Of a DNA stretch of 64,000 nt, positions 61,901 to 64,000 are shown piece after piece. The notes beneath the pieces are model-generated. The model had not been told where the DNA came from and searched no databases. It saw only the letters and a list, made by a program, of their open reading frames with translations. This DNA is from Daphnia pulex (lineage: Eukaryota > Arthropoda > Branchiopoda > Diplostraca > Daphniidae): contig NC_060017.1 of NCBI RefSeq assembly GCF_021134715.1, forward strand, positions 6,634,001 to 6,698,000. Direction: 5' to 3'. Both the position numbers and the translations under genes were made by a program. Position 1 is the stretch's first letter; the number at the start of each line of letters is the position of its first letter.

Positions 61901-63653
61901 AATACTCGAAATATCTGTATCTGTATACCAAGCACACAGCCTATATAGAGTGTACAAGACGCACTGAAAATATACAGCGAGATGCTGTATACGGCCAGGC
62001 TCACACCGCCGGCCCATTTCAATGAAACAGTGACCTGGATTTCTATATTTTCCGCCATAAAAAAGAGTTGGATGATAACAAACTATACAACAACACACAG
62101 CAGCCATTTCGACATTGGCCAGATATTTCTCTAGTGCGGCTGCTCAGTCGGCTGCAATCCGTATGTAGGGGATATACATAGCAAATATTGTGGCGCGATG
62201 ACGAGTTATATGGGCCTCCGTACAGTGGTGTACAGAAGGTCGTGTTTTATGTCAATATTTGGATCGCTAAAAGCTGCAGCATTGCGCCACTAAGCAAAAA
62301 ACGGATTATAACGTTTCCTTCGTCATCGTTTGTGTTTGTATATACAGACAAACTCGACTCCGGTAACGCAAAAAAACAAATTCGAGGCGACTTGGACCGA
62401 TGCCGCCGCTATGGCACAGTCCGGTGAGTCACTGATGACTGTATTAAAGTACATACGGTAAATATGCTCGATTCGGTTGAAAGTGCGCAGTTGGGTTTGT
62501 GTTGAAAAAGAAGAAAAAGGGAGTAAATGAATCCATAGGCTTTCCTACCTTGCACGTTCCAGCGACGCAGACTCGGGTAGGGTCATTAGGACGGCACAGG
62601 GTCCCGTCAATGACCGTTTTGTTGAGCAGGGCATAGAAGCGGAAAGTCAACGCCCGGCAGTTCAGCTCGCAGGGATTCTCACCTAGATATTTGAAATCAA
62701 ATTTTAGTGGACACTTTGTTTGAGAGATACAAATAGATTACAGATATTCAATTCATGGAACAGCCGACCTAAAAAGTCGACTGGGTTCAATGGGCTGCGA
62801 GTTTGTTTTTTAATGGCGGGCAACTGTAAGATTGAATGAAAAGGCCATTGAAATAGCTCGGATCTTGTACGGCCTTTTCTATCAATTTAGAAGAACCCGA
62901 AAGAATTACAATAAAAATTGAGAAAACTGGAACAAGAATGTGGATGAGGGGTCGAGAATTATGAAATGGGCGCGTCGATCACGAAGTGGCCATTCAATAC
63001 TTGGAACAGCCGTTAGATGGCTCGACCAGTCAAACGTGACTTGAGCGTGAAAATTTCAAAAAAACAAAGCAAGTTATTCAATTTCTTTCCTGATTGTTTT
63101 TTTTTAGGGGGTTTGTTATGTCTGAGTGCAAGTAGTACGTGTAGCGAATAAAACGTCTCGGCTTTCATCACATCGCGATGCTGAGATGGCGAAAGGAGGT
63201 AAAAGAAACACCGCAGAAAAAACAAAAAGATAGATGAGAAAGATCCGTGACCGGCCGCGGGCAGCAGCAGTGGCCCTGGGTGTATCTCCAATGCGATATA
63301 GAGAACCTGTCAGTGAATGTTGTTGGCAAAAACGGAAGACTTCATCAACGGCTTTTAATTACTTGCTTTTTGGCTCTAACAACCCGGCCGTAATACGAAT
63401 CGAGCCACCAAACGAGATTGTTGCATTCGTTATTCATCGCCATTAAGGGACCATCAATCCAAGTCATCGCTTGGAACTGGTGCAATGTACGTAAATAAGG
63501 AAGGCGACGACGTGTACGCAAAATAACTGCAGTAATAGTCTTATACATACCATCCCAGTAGGCTTCCCATAAGTAATAGCGTCCCATGAACTGCTTGCCG
63601 TTGTAGGATTCGCATTGAGCTTGACGAAAATCGGGAGATCCAGTTGGACATTC
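25850..63653 (-). CDS. ADAMTS-like matrix protein, THSD4/ADAMTSL6 (lonely heart) type, 5'-partial
   Basis: Secreted, non-catalytic ADAMTS-like protein; vertebrate THSD4 promotes fibrillin microfibril assembly, and fly lonely heart anchors collagen around the heart. Fourteen exons: 63653-63551, 62682-62549, 34108-33904, 30153-29987, 29922-29331, 28766-28518, 28370-28241, 27885-27678, 27492-27316, 27208-27050, 26901-26722, 26527-26386, 26281-26042 and 25965-25850; 2802 nt, 933 residues, all in phase. Order: cysteine-rich module (ENPCELNCRALTF, ACGVCGGSNSTC), spacer (DGTFVFNGNWAINWSGEYQ, INPGIKYEYMLPLG), ~150-residue Ser/Asn/Pro/Gly linker, six thrombospondin type 1 repeats (SECSKTCGGG, TPCSVTCGDGIQTR, CSTSCGKGMRHR, CSEECGTGIQTR, CSATCDEGTQTR, CSATCGTGAQRR), an 80-residue polar insert, and a PLAC domain with six Cys (CSDKFKNC to CCASC). 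No metalloprotease or Kunitz domain. N-terminal exons lie right of the window. Orthology is inferred from domain order. Confidence 0.93.
26042..26281 (-). CDS. Exon encoding a polar insert between the last TSP1 repeat and PLAC
   Basis: Part of the ADAMTS-like gene. It encodes about 80 residues from VPGNDENGMEAQ to TDASASAS, rich in Asn, Ser, Thr, Lys and Pro, with no cysteine. It enters and leaves in phase 1 and is 240 nt long, so skipping it would keep frame and join the last TSP1 repeat directly to PLAC. The donor is GTATAA. Confidence 0.85.
29331..29922 (-). CDS. Exon with spacer end and low-complexity linker
   Basis: Part of the ADAMTS-like gene, its longest exon. It opens with the conserved VIYQQINPGIKYEYMLPLG of the ADAMTS spacer, then about 170 residues rich in Ser, Asn, Pro, Gly and Thr, without cysteine. 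This is a flexible, probably O-glycosylated hinge before the TSP1 array. Confidence 0.9.
30154..33903 (-). other. 3.75 kb intron of the ADAMTS-like gene
   Basis: Between the spacer exon at 29987 and the cysteine-rich exon at 33904. AT-rich, with GTT repeats (30640), poly-A runs and CA tracts. No exon or ORF of note. Confidence 0.7.
34109..52301 (-). other. Giant intron of the ADAMTS-like gene, 3' part
   Basis: Microsatellites (GAA, CA, GA), polypurine runs and scattered GC-rich islets (37485-37560, 46170-46270). About a hundred short open frames, none with a recognised family or convincing splice context. Probably holds regulatory DNA for the internal promoter at 52302-52501. Confidence 0.6.
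45932..45972. repeat. (GAA)n microsatellite, about 13 units
   Basis: Uninterrupted AAG/GAA triplets on the + strand, therefore UUC in the intron RNA of the minus-strand gene. The longest such tract seen in the window. Shorter ones lie at 41011-41032 and 48712-48736. Confidence 0.9.
52302..52418 (-). CDS. Alternative first coding exon of the ADAMTS-like gene (short isoform)
   Basis: Thirty-nine codons starting MTSPLLPPTARPKLWLNKFY, continuing SADTSNALRMMSLLLILIL, then a GTGAGT donor in phase 0. The next downstream exon (34108-33904) also begins in phase 0, so the join reads LLLILIL-TIGCDG. A hydrophobic stretch follows a basic segment, giving a long signal peptide or signal anchor. The predicted isoform is 893 residues and starts inside the cysteine-rich module, losing the N-terminal TSP1 region and most of the cysteine-rich part. 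A TATA box lies about 80 nt upstream. Vertebrate THSD4 also has long and short forms. Untested here without transcripts. Confidence 0.7.
52494..52501 (-). promoter_or_regulatory. TATA box of the internal promoter
   Basis: TATAAATA on the minus strand, 76-83 nt upstream of the ATG at 52418. A start about 31-36 nt downstream (near 52467) would give a 5' UTR of about 50 nt. A TCATC/TCATT initiator-like sequence occurs there. Confidence 0.55.
54141..54159. repeat. (CA)n microsatellite
   Basis: Nineteen bases of pure CA. Similar tracts at 41965-41982 and 59341-59359. Confidence 0.85.
57172..57185. repeat. GGCC tandem repeat, self-complementary
   Basis: Tandem GGCC units, followed 7 bp later by another GCCGGCC. 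Each unit is palindromic. Confidence 0.7.
61533..61557. repeat. (GA)n microsatellite
   Basis: About twelve GA units inside the giant intron; potential GAGA-factor-like site. Confidence 0.85.
62683..63550 (-). other. Intron of the ADAMTS-like gene
   Basis: 868 bp between two cysteine-rich-module exons (donor GTATGT, acceptor ATATCTAG). Nothing else seen. Confidence 0.75.
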
Positions 63654-64000
63654 CTGAAAAGATGAAACAGAAAAAAAAGAGTTAGAAATCAGACAGTTGA
63701 GACATTTCTTTTCGGCTACATAGCAGCTGTTCAGTTGCCAACCAAACTGTCATCGCTTTACGCTATTATTTCAGTTTGCATTTTGATGGGAACATTTAAA
63801 TTCCATCACAGTCAGCAGCTTCATCAAGAAATGGAATAAAGGACGACGTCTGTGACTAATCTCCGGCTGTCGATCAGCAAAACAACAACAACAACCAAAA
63901 ATGCTGTTTTTTATTATTACGGGCGTTATTCTCTTTTTTCCCTTTTTATTTTTATAAGTTGCGTTACCACCTCCCCTCCATTACAACGCGTTTTCACATT
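63654..64000 (-). other. Intron of the ADAMTS-like gene running out of the window
   Basis: AT-rich, no exon seen. The next upstream exon, expected to carry the first TSP1 repeat, lies beyond the right edge. Confidence 0.6.

Larger units (their letters stand above)
52502..62548 (-). other. Giant intron of the ADAMTS-like gene, 5' part
   Basis: Upstream of the internal promoter, downstream of the exon at 62549. Rich in CA, GA, T and A runs, with a GGCC repeat at 57172-57185. No coding exon recognised. Confidence 0.6.

Noticed and set aside
25850..63653. Papilin as the identity of the large minus-strand gene
   Set aside because: No Kunitz or immunoglobulin exons follow the TSP1 array, and the order (linker, six TSP1, PLAC) and junction sequences fit THSD4/ADAMTSL better.
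1..64000. CRISPR arrays, operons, bacterial insertion sequences
   Set aside because: The sequence is clearly eukaryotic nuclear DNA; no spaced direct repeats or transposase frames were seen.

Overview
The window is nuclear DNA of an arthropod, most likely a cladoceran crustacean of the Daphnia type. Every solid gene is split by GT-AG introns, many only about 60-110 bp. Nothing prokaryotic is present (no operons, no Shine-Dalgarno sites). Gene calls were made by joining exons by eye, checking splice sites, phase and family motifs. The crustacean placement is an inference from intron size, protein similarity and a secreted apple-like protein of a kind I associate with Daphnia.

Layout. Positions 1-3,600 are gene-dense: the 3' end of a phospholipid-hydroperoxide glutathione peroxidase (+), a complete MOB3 kinase activator (-), and ribosomal protein L32 (+), the last two sharing a short head-to-head promoter. 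Positions 3,900-5,530 hold short putative coding exons I cannot assign. Positions 5,530-16,000 belong to the single-stranded-DNA/RNA-binding protein Pur-alpha (+), with a long low-complexity leader, a 3.6 kb first intron, a second phase-compatible start exon, and a long T-rich 3' region. A small secreted apple/PAN-like protein gene with a clear TATA+initiator promoter lies at 16,601-17,454 (-).

Positions 17,500-24,200 form a duplication-rich stretch: exon-like units repeated on the + strand, a ~250-bp-arm inverted repeat, a ~110 bp diverged tandem repeat, a nearly perfect 366-bp-period tandem duplication, and a putative minus-strand transcript.

From 25,850 to the right edge the window is one gene on the minus strand: an ADAMTS-like extracellular-matrix protein of the THSD4/ADAMTSL6 type (in Drosophila probably lonely heart). 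I reconstruct 14 coding exons (933 residues, N-terminus outside the window): cysteine-rich module, spacer, low-complexity linker, six thrombospondin type 1 repeats and a C-terminal PLAC domain. A 28.4 kb intron interrupts the cysteine-rich module. Inside it, at 52,302-52,418, sits an in-phase signal-peptide-like first exon with its own TATA box, predicting a short isoform. The rest of that intron is microsatellite- and polypurine-rich, with no gene I can support.
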